A stretch of 40,520 bases of DNA from CAZGLR01 sp964526635 (GCA_964526635.1 CAZGLR010000014.1:1-40520); one strand, 5' to 3'. Shown: positions 1-8,370, counted from the first letter of the stretch. The notes: generated from the sequence alone by a model not told the origin. Numbers and translations are program-made.

Positions 1-1
1 A

Positions 2-100
2 GAGGGCCATATAGCGACATTCCTTACAAGCGCCGCCGGCTTTTTGATTGCCTATTCCACTGTGCGGTTGTTACGCTTGGTTGATGAACCACATCGTTAG
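2..100 (+). CDS. C-terminal end of a membrane protein (partial)
   Basis: A reading frame open from the window edge runs 32 codons to a TAG at 98-100. Its translation ends with a hydrophobic helix (GFLIAYSTVRLLRLVDEP), which looks like the last transmembrane segment and cytoplasmic tail of an integral membrane protein. Another frame is open to 84 but reads as a much less protein-like sequence. Nothing more can be said of its family from this fragment. There is no clear terminator after it. Confidence 0.35.
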   Translation, partial: EGHIATFLTSAAGFLIAYSTVRLLRLVDEPHR

Positions 101-460
101 AGGAGGTGTACGCGGCGGGAGTCTCTAAAACGCCGTTCCCCCCCAGGGATCGGCCGCAATATAAACTCCTCCTGCGCTTCCGTGGATTCAACCATGTGCC
201 GGGAAATGCCTGGTTTCCTTAGTCAAATCATATACAAACGATGCACTAAAGTCAAGAAATTTCGCGTGCGAAATGTGAGAAACTTCACAAATCGCGATAA
301 GTTGGGCCGGGAATGGCTGTATGTATGTTGTTGTAGGGCAAAATGCTAAAAGACACTGGTTTTTTTGAAGCCATATAGTGGATATGAATAGTCTAATATA
401 TGTTGCCTGCAATACAAGTATGCATATTCGAATTACCATCGCGAAGTTCTTCGGGCATTA
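101..460. other. Non-coding upstream region
   Basis: No convincing gene lies here. It is AT-richer than the flanks after about position 220. It contains the distal CRP-like palindrome at 268-295 and leads into the promoter of the ArsR-cytochrome operon. A minus-strand open frame over 188-439 lacks a credible ribosome site and has an unnatural composition. Confidence 0.5.
268..295. promoter_or_regulatory. Distal CRP/FNR-type palindrome
   Basis: Half-sites GCGAAATGTGA (268-278) and TCACAAATCGC (285-295) are separated by six bases. The core TGTGA-N6-TCACA is the exact CRP-family consensus, and the flanking GCGA/TCGC extends the symmetry to 11 of 11 positions except an A/T pair. Its centre lies 187 bp upstream of a second such site (461-476). 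Confidence 0.6.
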
Positions 461-476
461 TGTGAAATAAATCACA
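461..476. promoter_or_regulatory. Proximal CRP/FNR-type palindrome
   Basis: TGTGA (461-465), six bases, TCACA (472-476): an exact CRP-family core. It ends six bases before the -35 box at 483, and its centre is about 49-50 bases upstream of the predicted transcription start. This position suits an activator contacting RNA polymerase at the promoter of the ArsR-cytochrome operon. Confidence 0.6.
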
Positions 477-482
477 AAAAGT

Positions 483-511
483 CTTGACCAGCCGCAACCG
501 ATACATATATT
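483..511 (+). promoter_or_regulatory. Sigma70-type promoter of the ArsR-cytochrome operon
   Basis: TTGACC (483-488), a 17-bp spacer and TATATT (506-511). The predicted start near 518 gives a leader of about 20 bases before the ATG at 537, enough to hold the ribosome site AAAGGA (525-530). Confidence 0.6.
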
Positions 512-536
512 ATCGTAGTTGCGAAAGGATGCAAGT

Positions 537-908
537 ATGGCACTCGATGATCCCCGAATCTTTGAACTCCATGCCGGGTTCTGTAAAGTCATCGCCAATT
601 CCAAACGGCTCATGATTGTCTCCCTCCTGGCCGATGGCGAAAAGAGCGTGGGGGAATTGGCTGAGGCCCTGGATTCGCCGCTGGCCAATGTCAGCCAGCA
701 TCTGCGCATCCTCAGGGATCACCACATCGTGACTATCAGGAAAATGGCCCAGACGGTGTACTATCGTCTCACCGACCGGCGGCTCCCCGAAGCCTGTCAG
801 CTTATCCGTACGATTTTGTTGGAAAGCCTGACTCAGCAGGTGGAACTGGCCTGCGACGAAAGCTCGGAACGACAGGTACACCGGATATTTACGAAAAAGG
901 GAAGATGA
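537..908 (+). CDS. ArsR/SmtB-family winged-helix transcription regulator
   Basis: A 123-residue protein with the ArsR winged-helix layout: a first helix with FCKVIANSKRL, a recognition region ANVSQHLRILRDHHIV (about 50-65) and a wing ending in TVYYRLTD. Start: the ATG at 537 has AAAGGA seven bases upstream; a TTG at 519 is in frame but has no ribosome site. The CxC arsenic/cadmium motif of the recognition helix is absent. Cysteines are C16, C87 and C106, so a thiol or redox signal is more likely than a classical metal site (inference). The stop overlaps the cytochrome start (ATGA at 905-908), indicating translational coupling; it probably controls that gene and itself. Confidence 0.85.
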   Translation: MALDDPRIFELHAGFCKVIANSKRLMIVSLLADGEKSVGELAEALDSPLANVSQHLRILRDHHIVTIRKMAQTVYYRLTDRRLPEACQLIRTILLESLTQQVELACDESSERQVHRIFTKKGR

Positions 909-3460
909 GTATGAATAGAGTTATCGGGTTTCGGATGTTCGCACTCGGGTGTCTGCTGACACTGTTTTTTGCGGCCACACTGCAGGGAGCACACCCACCG
1001 ATCATGCTGCTCGATGCCGAGGGGAATGAGATCAATCCCATCACCGGGGATAACGCCGATCAACCGTTCTCGACGGCGATGACCTGCGGCATTTGTCACG
1101 ATTATGAGACCATCACCGGCGGGTATCATTTTCAAATGGGCTGGGATGTGGTCAGTGATACATTCGGCGTTGTCGATGCCAAACCCTGGCAGATATCCAA
1201 TGGTATGATGGGTAAATGGTGTCCATTATACTTCAGGCAACTGGCCAAAAAAGAAAACGAATCGGCGGACGCTATCGACCTGACCGTCTATGACTTTGTA
1301 GGCTTCTCTGACGGCAATGGCTCGCCATATCCCTGCGGCGCCTGCCATCCCGGCGGCGGCGGTCTGGAGTATGACCGCGAGGGTAACCGGTATGATGAAA
1401 TGATGGCCGAAAATCCGGAACTGGCCGAGACTCTCGATGGTGACTACTATCAAAGCAAGTGGCACGAAAGCGGGGTTGTCGAGGCCGATTGCTTTGTTTG
1501 CCATCTCGATGGCTATGCCTTTGAGGAGCGGACTTATCAACTGGAACAGGGCAACTACAAATGGGCCGTAGTCTCCGGTACCGGCTATGGCATCGTGAGC
1601 GGTTCGGTCAAGCGCGGCCGGGAGCCATCGGTTGTCTATAACACGAAGTTTTTCAATGCCGATGGCACTATCAAACTCGACGTCAGTTGGCCCCCGCCTG
1701 ACAAAAACTGCGTGTTCTGCCATGGTCAGTCCGACAGCCGCAAGCGCGGTTTTTCCTGGAATGATATTCATAACTCCGATGTTCACAACAGCCAGGGTAT
1801 CTCCTGTGCCGCCTGTCATCCCTCCGGACTCGATCATCAATTTGCCAAAGGCAATGCCCGGGCGCTCAATGTGGCCGACCATCTCGACGATACCATGATG
1901 GATTGCAAGGAATGCCATGCCGATGGCTACCTCGGTGCAACCGTCCCGGATCATCATTCAGTCAGGCCGTCGCATCTGGAACGTATCGCTTGTGAAGCCT
2001 GTCATATTCCATCGCTGAACCTGTCGGCTGTTCGAGGCGTGGAATCGGCGACCGGAGAACTCGAATTCACATTCCGACCTGATTCGGTCGATGATTTCGG
2101 TGAATACGGTACCTGGTATCCTGATTATGAACGCTGGATAGAAAAGAAGATTTATCCTTTTAATACGCTGGTGATCAACTGGTGGGGAAACTACCAGGAT
2201 GGTGTTATTTATCCCCTGTTCCTGCGGGAGCAGGAAGCCATCTGGCCGTTGTATGCAGACCGGGTGACCGATGATAACGACGATGGCGACCCCGAAGTCA
2301 ATCGTGGCGAGGAGATTCTGGCCGGAATAGAAGCAACCGCCAGAGGGCTGGACGGCAACCAGCGGTTCAGCGAAATTCACCCGGTTTATGTCAAGGCGGG
2401 TACCGCCTGGCATCTGAATGAAGACGGCGTCCTCGATACGCTGCCGTTTGACGAAGTTACCTGTATTATGTATTCGATCAGTCATAATGTGGCCCCGGCG
2501 CGGTTTGCGCTGGGTGTCAACGGCTGCGGTGATTGCCATGACCATGAGGCGCATTTCTTCAAGGGCCGGCGCGTGCTCGATCTGTATGACTCCACCGGTG
2601 CCGCGGTTACGCGCGGCAATGGCTACTTCTTTGGCTGCAACCCGTTTTCATTTACAATCAATACTTTCCACCAGCAGATTCTCAGCCCGATCGTGAGTAT
2701 ACTCATTATCATTGTCATCTTCCTGGTGATATTGCATTATCACAGTTACGGCCCCAAGCATATACCGTTCATCCCCAATTCCGGTGAAGTGAAGCGGTTT
2801 TCACTGTATGAACGGGGGCTGCACCTGTTTCGCCTGATCTCATTTGTCGTGCTGAGTGTAACCGGTTTGATTATGGCTTTCAATCTCGTTTTGTGGCAGC
2901 AATTGCTGTTTAAATCACCACAGCAGATGCTTGAGTTCCATATCGGTTTCGGCATTGTGTTTTTGATTACCACGATACTGGGAATTGTGTCCTGGTACCG
3001 CGATGCCATCTTCAAGCCGCATGACAGGGAATGGATGAAAAAATTCGGCGGATATCTCGGCCACAAAGGTGAATTCACTTCGGGGCGCTTTAACGCCGGG
3101 CAGAAAATGTTTTACTGGTTTACTTCGATTTCGGGAATTCTGATTTCGGTGACAGGAGTTATTCTGACCTTTAAACCCATTACATCGCTGGCGACAGTCT
3201 GCATTACCTCGACTATCCATAACATCCTCGCTTTCATTATGATTGCCGGTGTTCTGGCCCATGCCTATCTCGGGACGGTGGCCAATCCGGGTACCTGGCG
3301 TGTGCTGGTCGACGGCTTCGTGACACGAATCTGGGCGGAACACCATCATCCGCAATGGTATCGGGAAAAGATGGCCCGCGGCGAAGTGGAAACCTGGGAT
3401 GAGGCTGAAGGTGACCAGAACAATGATCCTGATCCGGAAGCCGGCAAGGCTAATTCGTAA
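905..3460 (+). CDS. Octaheme cytochrome c fused to FdnI-like cytochrome b
   Basis: An 851-residue protein. Residues 1-28 are a signal peptide. The periplasmic part has eight CXXCH haem sites, at residues 61, 144, 196, 269, 301, 334, 363 and 541, resembling octahaem tetrathionate-reductase-type cytochromes in spirit. After a transmembrane helix at about 594-610, the C-terminus (about 630-815) looks like the diheme gamma subunit of formate dehydrogenase: the motif RFNAGQKMFYW (728-738), helices at about 640-660, 677-697, 740-757 and 770-790, and candidate haem histidines H640, H679, H772 and H786. It should pass electrons between the quinone pool and a periplasmic acceptor or donor; direction and substrate are unknown. 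Having both modules in one chain is unusual. It is coupled to the ArsR gene and followed by a terminator. Confidence 0.85.
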   Translation: MSMNRVIGFRMFALGCLLTLFFAATLQGAHPPIMLLDAEGNEINPITGDNADQPFSTAMTCGICHDYETITGGYHFQMGWDVVSDTFGVVDAKPWQISNGMMGKWCPLYFRQLAKKENESADAIDLTVYDFVGFSDGNGSPYPCGACHPGGGGLEYDREGNRYDEMMAENPELAETLDGDYYQSKWHESGVVEADCFVCHLDGYAFEERTYQLEQGNYKWAVVSGTGYGIVSGSVKRGREPSVVYNTKFFNADGTIKLDVSWPPPDKNCVFCHGQSDSRKRGFSWNDIHNSDVHNSQGISCAACHPSGLDHQFAKGNARALNVADHLDDTMMDCKECHADGYLGATVPDHHSVRPSHLERIACEACHIPSLNLSAVRGVESATGELEFTFRPDSVDDFGEYGTWYPDYERWIEKKIYPFNTLVINWWGNYQDGVIYPLFLREQEAIWPLYADRVTDDNDDGDPEVNRGEEILAGIEATARGLDGNQRFSEIHPVYVKAGTAWHLNEDGVLDTLPFDEVTCIMYSISHNVAPARFALGVNGCGDCHDHEAHFFKGRRVLDLYDSTGAAVTRGNGYFFGCNPFSFTINTFHQQILSPIVSILIIIVIFLVILHYHSYGPKHIPFIPNSGEVKRFSLYERGLHLFRLISFVVLSVTGLIMAFNLVLWQQLLFKSPQQMLEFHIGFGIVFLITTILGIVSWYRDAIFKPHDREWMKKFGGYLGHKGEFTSGRFNAGQKMFYWFTSISGILISVTGVILTFKPITSLATVCITSTIHNILAFIMIAGVLAHAYLGTVANPGTWRVLVDGFVTRIWAEHHHPQWYREKMARGEVETWDEAEGDQNNDPDPEAGKANS

Positions 3461-3486
3461 GACCTGCTAAACCTGAGTCATGATAG

Positions 3487-3513
3487 GGGAGCGGCAGCGC
3501 CGCTCCCTTTATT
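3487..3513 (+). terminator. Rho-independent terminator after the cytochrome gene
   Basis: A 9-bp perfect GC-rich stem (GGGAGCGGC, 3487-3495; GCCGCTCCC, 3499-3507) with loop AGC, followed by TTTATT. Confidence 0.75.
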
Positions 3514-3620
3514 ACATCGTAAATTCGTACTCCGGGACGGAACAATCATAATCATGGACTGGTTACACTGGTAAACTGATACATCTACCGTCAACAACGA
3601 TTGTAATAAGGGGTAACAAA

Positions 3621-3815
3621 TTGTCTGAGAAAAAATCCATATTCGGTAATGGTGTGCTGAAAAACAGCGCCCGTGAATTCTTTGTCTTTGTCGATGACAA
3701 GGGCCAATCCTGGATCTGCGATAAGGAAGCAGTGGGGCAGATTGATCCCACCAAGCCCTTTGAGGGCCAGAATATCGAACGCTGCGAAGTGATGCCATTC
3801 GATCACGGTGGCTGA
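3621..3815 (+). CDS. Small hypothetical protein, 64 residues
   Basis: Not recognised. The start is a TTG at 3621 preceded by a good ribosome site, AAGGGG (3608-3613), seven bases away. The product is mildly acidic and soluble with no signal peptide or membrane helix; it has two cysteines (in SWICDKE and IERCEVM) about 21 residues apart. It is followed by a strong hairpin and then a thioredoxin on the same strand, so a thiol-linked role is possible but unproven. Codon use matches its neighbours. Confidence 0.6.
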   Translation: MSEKKSIFGNGVLKNSAREFFVFVDDKGQSWICDKEAVGQIDPTKPFEGQNIERCEVMPFDHGG

Positions 3816-3847
3816 TCCTCGTGCGTGTGGTGGAATCAAAATTCTGA

Positions 3848-3880
3848 AATCCAATCCCCGGTAAGTCCGGGGATTGGATT
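3848..3880 (+). other. Long perfect hairpin between the small gene and thioredoxin
   Basis: A perfect 14-bp stem: AATCCAATCCCCGG (3848-3861) and its complement (3867-3880), loop TAAGT. There is no T-run downstream, so it is either a U-less terminator or an RNA-processing or attenuation element for the thioredoxin gene 30 bases further on. Confidence 0.65.
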
Positions 3881-3909
3881 CCATAACAATACTTACGTGG
3901 ACGTAAAGT

Positions 3910-4260
3910 ATGGTTTCAATGACGCGACAGGATTTTCTCGATAAGGTCTTTAACTACGAAAAGTCAAGCGCATGGACGTATCAGGGAAGTGCCCCCTGTG
4001 TGATAGACTTTCATGATGAAAGCTGTCCACCGTGCAAACATCTCGAGCCGATACTGGGTAAACTATCCGAAGAGTATGACGGCCGAGTTATTTTTTATAA
4101 AGTTGATATAAAGGCAGAGAAAGACCTCGCTGAAGAAGTCGGCATCCAGAATTTGCCGACCCTGGTTTTCTGCCCCCTCGATGATAAACCGATTGTGATG
4201 CAGGGTGCGGCCCCCCGAGAAAAAGTCGTGGCGGCGATCGAAAAAGAGCTTCTGGCCTGA
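3910..4260 (+). CDS. Thioredoxin-family protein with CPPC active site
   Basis: A cytoplasmic thioredoxin fold of 116 residues with no signal peptide. The active site is SCPPCKHLEP, with cysteines C39 and C42, and the cis-proline motif NLPT is at 81-84. Classical thioredoxins have WCGPC: here Trp is Ser and Gly is Pro, which should shift the redox potential, so its partner may not be a general substrate. The ATG at 3910 has a weak ribosome site (GTGGA); an ATG three codons later is also possible. The small gene at 3621 lies upstream on the same strand, and a convergent lipoprotein gene lies downstream. Confidence 0.85.
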   Translation: MVSMTRQDFLDKVFNYEKSSAWTYQGSAPCVIDFHDESCPPCKHLEPILGKLSEEYDGRVIFYKVDIKAEKDLAEEVGIQNLPTLVFCPLDDKPIVMQGAAPREKVVAAIEKELLA

Positions 4261-4285
4261 TCACTGTCAGTTTACAGGTATTCGA

Positions 4286-5032
4286 TTACTCTCTCAATCC
4301 CACCGGACCATACCATGAAATAGTATATGCCGTCAACAGACCATCGATTATTTCAGGCAGCGATGACGTGATTTGTTCAATAGCCCCCGGGGAATCAGCA
4401 GAAAATATAAACAGGGCATAGGGCGCACCCGAATCGACGGCATCGGTAAACGGTCCCGCCAACACGATGCGGCCGGTATCGCTGAAGACTCCCAGCAGGG
4501 AATCGACATTCCGATACAGCTCATCGAACGCGGTCAGTTCACTGTCGCGATAGAACAACATTGCCTGATATCCTCGCATGCCTTCCATGCCCTCAAGAGT
4601 ATCGCAGGCCATCGTAGCCGAACCGATCCATGGATGATTTTCAACAGTCAATCTTCCTCGGATAACTGCCGGGTCGGTATCTACCAGTGTGTCGGCGGCA
4701 TGCTTGGAATCAACTCGGTACCAGAAAAGCCCCCGTATTTTATTGGAATTATCGGGCGTATAAAATGGTCCGGCCAGCGCCATGAGCCCAAGCTCCGCCA
4801 GGCGTTGTATATTGGCCAGGTGCGCCGCTTGAATTGCCTGAATCGTATCGGTCGGCAGGTCAGCGCGACCTGGAGACGAAGAAATCAGGCCGACATAATA
4901 GGTTGTCGTATCGGCGATATGTTCAACCCGGAAGACATCAGCAGCCGTTAAGTGTTGCGATGAATCCGTACTGCACCCGGCAAGTGCGAGCAAAACGCAA
5001 ATAGTTAAAAATCGCTTAAGCATATTCTCCAC
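4286..5032 (-). CDS. Lipoprotein with two YCII-like domains
   Basis: A product of about 248 residues with a lipoprotein signal (LALAGC, lipid-attachment Cys near residue 20). Two successive segments look like YCII domains, a small ferredoxin-like alpha/beta fold with unclear activity. The first carries HLANIQRLAELGLMALAGPF followed by an ADTLVDTDPAV-type segment. The second is a degenerate copy with IVLAGPF. YCII proteins are normally cytoplasmic and single-domain, so a secreted tandem form is uncommon. The start is a GTG at 5032, or the in-frame ATG nine bases later, which GGAG precedes very closely. No partner genes are evident. Confidence 0.7.
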   Translation of the reverse strand: MENMLKRFLTICVLLALAGCSTDSSQHLTAADVFRVEHIADTTTYYVGLISSSPGRADLPTDTIQAIQAAHLANIQRLAELGLMALAGPFYTPDNSNKIRGLFWYRVDSKHAADTLVDTDPAVIRGRLTVENHPWIGSATMACDTLEGMEGMRGYQAMLFYRDSELTAFDELYRNVDSLLGVFSDTGRIVLAGPFTDAVDSGAPYALFIFSADSPGAIEQITSSLPEIIDGLLTAYTISWYGPVGLRE

Positions 5033-5402
5033 AAAATGATAAATCTTACGGCCTTATTCTAACGATGTCGAAACGAATTCGCCACATAATTAGTCTGGCT
5101 TGCCGGAAACTGAGCTTTTCGCTGAGAATTTACCAACATTGCCATTTCCTATTTTGTACCCATTCACGGCGCCGCTATACCCATACCCACAGAATTTTCC
5201 GTCGCGCTGGATCAACAGAACACATTGTAGACAAAATATGTGCAATAATAAATAAAAGGAGAAATTTTGTCTAATACACCCGTGAAAACTTCCGATACAA
5301 CCCTCATAAGGGGTATTCAAAAGCACTTCTAATGCACCACAATCCGGGGCTGTTCGGGCGTTACACTCACAAGGCAGTCTGTCATGGGGCTAAGGGGGAA
5401 GT
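5033..5402. other. Divergent intergenic region
   Basis: A 370-base gap between the YCII lipoprotein and a chemoreceptor. The only notable element is a strong ribosome site, AAAGGAG (5255-5261), placed before a possible 21-codon frame (TTG at 5267, stop at 5330-5332). No recognised riboswitch or terminator was found. The last bases hold the chemoreceptor ribosome site AAGGGGGA. Confidence 0.5.
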
Positions 5403-7520
5403 ATGTTCTTCAGCAAAATGAAAATCGGCACTAAACTTATCAGTATCTTTTTACTCACTGGTTTGGTACCGCTCGGAATTTTAGGTTTTATCAGTCTTTC
5501 AAAGTCGCAATCGGCACTCGAGCATGCCGAATTCAATCAGCTTGAATCAATCCGGCAAATTAAAAGGCTTCAAATCGAATCATATTTTGCCGAACGACTC
5601 GGAGATGTTTCGGTTTTATCGTCCAACCCGACAGTTGTCGAGGCGATGGAAGCGTTTGATCAGGCTTTTACCTTTGGTGTCGACAGCGACCAGTACAAAC
5701 AGGTCAATTCCGCCTATTCCGATTGGTTAACACAGTATGAAAAAGAATACGGCTACTATGATCTTTTCCTGATCAATACCGACGGCGACATTGTGTATAC
5801 CGTCGAGCGAGAACCCGATTTTGCCACCAATCTTGTTTCGGGGAGATTTTCCAACCAGAATATCGCTGCCTTGTTTCACCGCGCCAAAAACGAGGTTGTC
5901 CTTCAGGATTTTGCCGCCTATGCGCCATCCAATGGCGTCGCGGCCAGTTTTGTCGGCGCACCGGTGAAGAAGGACGGCAAGACAATCGGCGTAGCAGCGC
6001 TTCAACTTTCCATTGCCGCGATCAATAAGATCATGCAGGAAAGAAGTGGTCTGGGTGAATCCGGAGAAACGTATTTGGTTGGTGATGATCTCCTGATGCG
6101 GTCGGACTCACGCTTTTCGACGAAGTCGACCATTCTTGAGCAAACCTGTGATCATGCCTCGATTAAATCCGGTTTGACCGGCAAGTCGGGTATTGAGGTT
6201 GTTCCGGATTATCGCGGTATCAATGTCCTCTCGGCCTATGCACCACTTGAACTACCCGGTCTGAACTGGACGATTATCGCCGAAATTGACGAAGAGGAAG
6301 CGTATCACGCTGTGGCCACGCTCCGCAGTTTTATTTTCCTGCTCATCGGGGTGATTGCTGTTATTGTGGCTGCCGTGGGGTGGTTTTTCTCGCGGAGTAT
6401 TTCTCGCCCGATAGCGCGTGTAGCGATGGTTGCCTCGAGTGTGGCCCAGGGCGATGTGAATCATAAGATAGAAGTAAGATCACAGGATGAGATTGGGCAA
6501 CTGGGACGTTCCTTCGAAGAGTTGATTGACTATATGAAGGAAATGGCCGGCGCCGCCGAGAGTATTGCCAGGAATGATTTGACCGCATCGATTACTCCGC
6601 GATCAGAAGATGATGCGCTTGGTAATGCCTTTAAGATGATGATTGACAATCTCTCCGGTGTCCTGAATCAGTTGAACGACAGTGTCCAGCAACTGGTGAC
6701 GGCCTCCAATGAGATCAGTTCATCGTCGGAACAGATGGCGACCGGGTCCCGGTCACAGACAGATCAGGCTAATCAGGTGACCAGCGCTATTCAGGAAATG
6801 ACAGCGACGATTCTCGAATCCTCCAAAAATGCCAATGAAGCCCGCGAGGTTTCTGAACAGACATCCGCGAAATCCGGCGAGGGGCAGCGCGTCGTGGGAG
6901 ATACCATATCCGGGATGGTCCGTATTGCCGACTCCGCCTCCGAATCCGGACGCATCATTTCCGACCTGGCCGAAGCATCGGATAAAATCGGCGAGATTAT
7001 TGCGGTTATAGATGACATTGCCGACCAGACCAATCTACTGGCTCTCAACGCTGCCATTGAGGCAGCCCGGGCCGGTGAACAGGGTCGAGGCTTTGCTGTC
7101 GTCGCCGATGAAGTCCGCAAACTGGCCGAACGCACCGGCACGGCCACAGGTGAAATCACTGACATGATAAAAGGCATCCAGGAGGATTCCGGACGGGCGG
7201 TGACATCTATGGAAGGTGCCTCCAAGCTGGTCGATGAGGGCAAGGCGCTGGCCGATGAAGCCGGCAACAGCCTGAATGAAATCAACCAGATGTCCACCCG
7301 GGTATCGGATATGATCATCCAGATTGCCACAGCGGCCGATCAGCAATCAGCTGCCGCCGAGCAAATTTCACATAGCATGGAGCAAATCGCGAATGTCACG
7401 CGAGAATCTGCCGCCGGCGCCGAACAGTCCGCCAGCGCCGCGGAAAATCTAAACCAACAGGCCGAAGTGCTCAAGACGATGATCGGGCAATTTAAAGTGC
7501 GAACCAAAGCGACTGTTTGA
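5403..7520 (+). CDS. Methyl-accepting chemotaxis protein, Cache-type sensor
   Basis: A 705-residue receptor. TM1 is at about 12-32, followed by a periplasmic domain of roughly 275 residues, consistent with a double Cache ligand-binding domain (GESGETYLVGDD; a later YRGINVLSAYAPL segment). TM2 is at about 309-329, then HAMP (SISRPIARV onward). The coiled-coil signalling domain has its conserved hairpin tip at about 531-577 (DQTNLLALNAAIEAARAGEQ). It senses an external ligand and controls CheA. No C-terminal CheR-tethering pentapeptide is present. No che genes are in this window. The signalling half is very similar to the second receptor at 13554. Confidence 0.95.
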   Translation: MFFSKMKIGTKLISIFLLTGLVPLGILGFISLSKSQSALEHAEFNQLESIRQIKRLQIESYFAERLGDVSVLSSNPTVVEAMEAFDQAFTFGVDSDQYKQVNSAYSDWLTQYEKEYGYYDLFLINTDGDIVYTVEREPDFATNLVSGRFSNQNIAALFHRAKNEVVLQDFAAYAPSNGVAASFVGAPVKKDGKTIGVAALQLSIAAINKIMQERSGLGESGETYLVGDDLLMRSDSRFSTKSTILEQTCDHASIKSGLTGKSGIEVVPDYRGINVLSAYAPLELPGLNWTIIAEIDEEEAYHAVATLRSFIFLLIGVIAVIVAAVGWFFSRSISRPIARVAMVASSVAQGDVNHKIEVRSQDEIGQLGRSFEELIDYMKEMAGAAESIARNDLTASITPRSEDDALGNAFKMMIDNLSGVLNQLNDSVQQLVTASNEISSSSEQMATGSRSQTDQANQVTSAIQEMTATILESSKNANEAREVSEQTSAKSGEGQRVVGDTISGMVRIADSASESGRIISDLAEASDKIGEIIAVIDDIADQTNLLALNAAIEAARAGEQGRGFAVVADEVRKLAERTGTATGEITDMIKGIQEDSGRAVTSMEGASKLVDEGKALADEAGNSLNEINQMSTRVSDMIIQIATAADQQSAAAEQISHSMEQIANVTRESAAGAEQSASAAENLNQQAEVLKTMIGQFKVRTKATV

Positions 7521-7534
7521 TATTGATGGAATCT

Positions 7535-7564
7535 ACTTTCCGGCGCCATCAGGCGCCGGAAAGT
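7535..7564 (+). other. Strong hairpin between the receptor and the TorF-like gene
   Basis: A perfect 13-bp stem (ACTTTCCGGCGCC at 7535-7547, complement at 7552-7564) with loop ATCA. There is no T-run. The next gene's ribosome site (GGGGGGA) starts three bases later, so it may be a U-less terminator or an mRNA-stability element between two co-transcribed genes. Confidence 0.6.
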
Positions 7565-7580
7565 TCAGGGGGGAAATCCA

Positions 7581-8330
7581 ATGAAAACTACGTCATGTTA
7601 CATCCTGATGCTCGGCCTGTTGCTGATTAGCCTTGCCCCACTCGGGCAGGCGCAATCTGATCTTGAAATTTCAACCGGCGTGGACTGGTATAACCGCTAT
7701 GTCTGGCGGGGACTTGATATCGCCGGAACACCGAGTATTCAACCGACATTATCTCTCGAGTATTCCGGCTTCGAGATCGGTATCTGGGGCGCCTATACCC
7801 TGTCCAACGAAACCTCGGAATCGGATGAAATTGACTTCTGGCTGGGATATACCCATGATCTGGGCAATGATGCCTCGCTTGGTCTTGTGGTTACCGATTA
7901 TTATTTCCCGAACGCCGGGGTGGCGTTTTTCAACTTCAACAACTATGACAAGGTGATCGACGATTCCATTCCCGATCCCGGAGCGCATACTGTCGAAGTC
8001 GGGGTGTCTGTTACCGGGCCGAAATCATTTCCGATGACTGTTTCGGGATTCGTCAATGTTCACAACGACGCCGGTAATAACACCTATTTCCAGGCGGAGT
8101 ATCCATTTGGAATCAACGGCACCGATTTCAATTTTTTTGTGGGTGTCACCGGGGGTAGTAAAGACAATCCGGATTACTATGGCGCCGACTCGTTTGAATT
8201 TATCAACATAGGAATTTCAGCCGAGCGCAAAATCGCGATAACGGACTCGTTTGTTTTACCGCTCAGCATATCATTCTTGGTCAATCCGAATGTGGAAATA
8301 TCCTATCTGCTGGTTGGAGTAAGTCTTTGA
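7581..8330 (+). CDS. TorF-family putative outer-membrane porin
   Basis: A 249-residue product with a signal peptide (about residues 1-24, PLGQA/Q). The mature start has GVDWYNRYVWRGLDI, the hallmark of TorF/'Gcw_chp' proteins, followed by alternating hydrophobic strands typical of a beta-barrel. It is expected in the outer membrane as a small channel; the substrate is unknown. The ATG has GGGGGGA about eight bases upstream. It ends with a bidirectional terminator. It lies directly after a chemoreceptor, possibly in one transcript if the hairpin at 7535 does not terminate. Confidence 0.75.
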   Translation: MKTTSCYILMLGLLLISLAPLGQAQSDLEISTGVDWYNRYVWRGLDIAGTPSIQPTLSLEYSGFEIGIWGAYTLSNETSESDEIDFWLGYTHDLGNDASLGLVVTDYYFPNAGVAFFNFNNYDKVIDDSIPDPGAHTVEVGVSVTGPKSFPMTVSGFVNVHNDAGNNTYFQAEYPFGINGTDFNFFVGVTGGSKDNPDYYGADSFEFINIGISAERKIAITDSFVLPLSISFLVNPNVEISYLLVGVSL

Positions 8331-8370
8331 TTCTTGGAGCCTTGCAGGCGCGCATAATAATCGTTTCGGG

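Noticed and set aside
188..439. Minus-strand 83-codon open frame in the first intergenic region
   Set aside because: No ribosome site, unnatural composition, and it overlaps the CRP-like palindrome and promoter-rich AT region.
5065..5274. Plus-strand 69-codon frame before the chemoreceptor
   Set aside because: Arg/His/Cys-rich translation without protein character or ribosome site.
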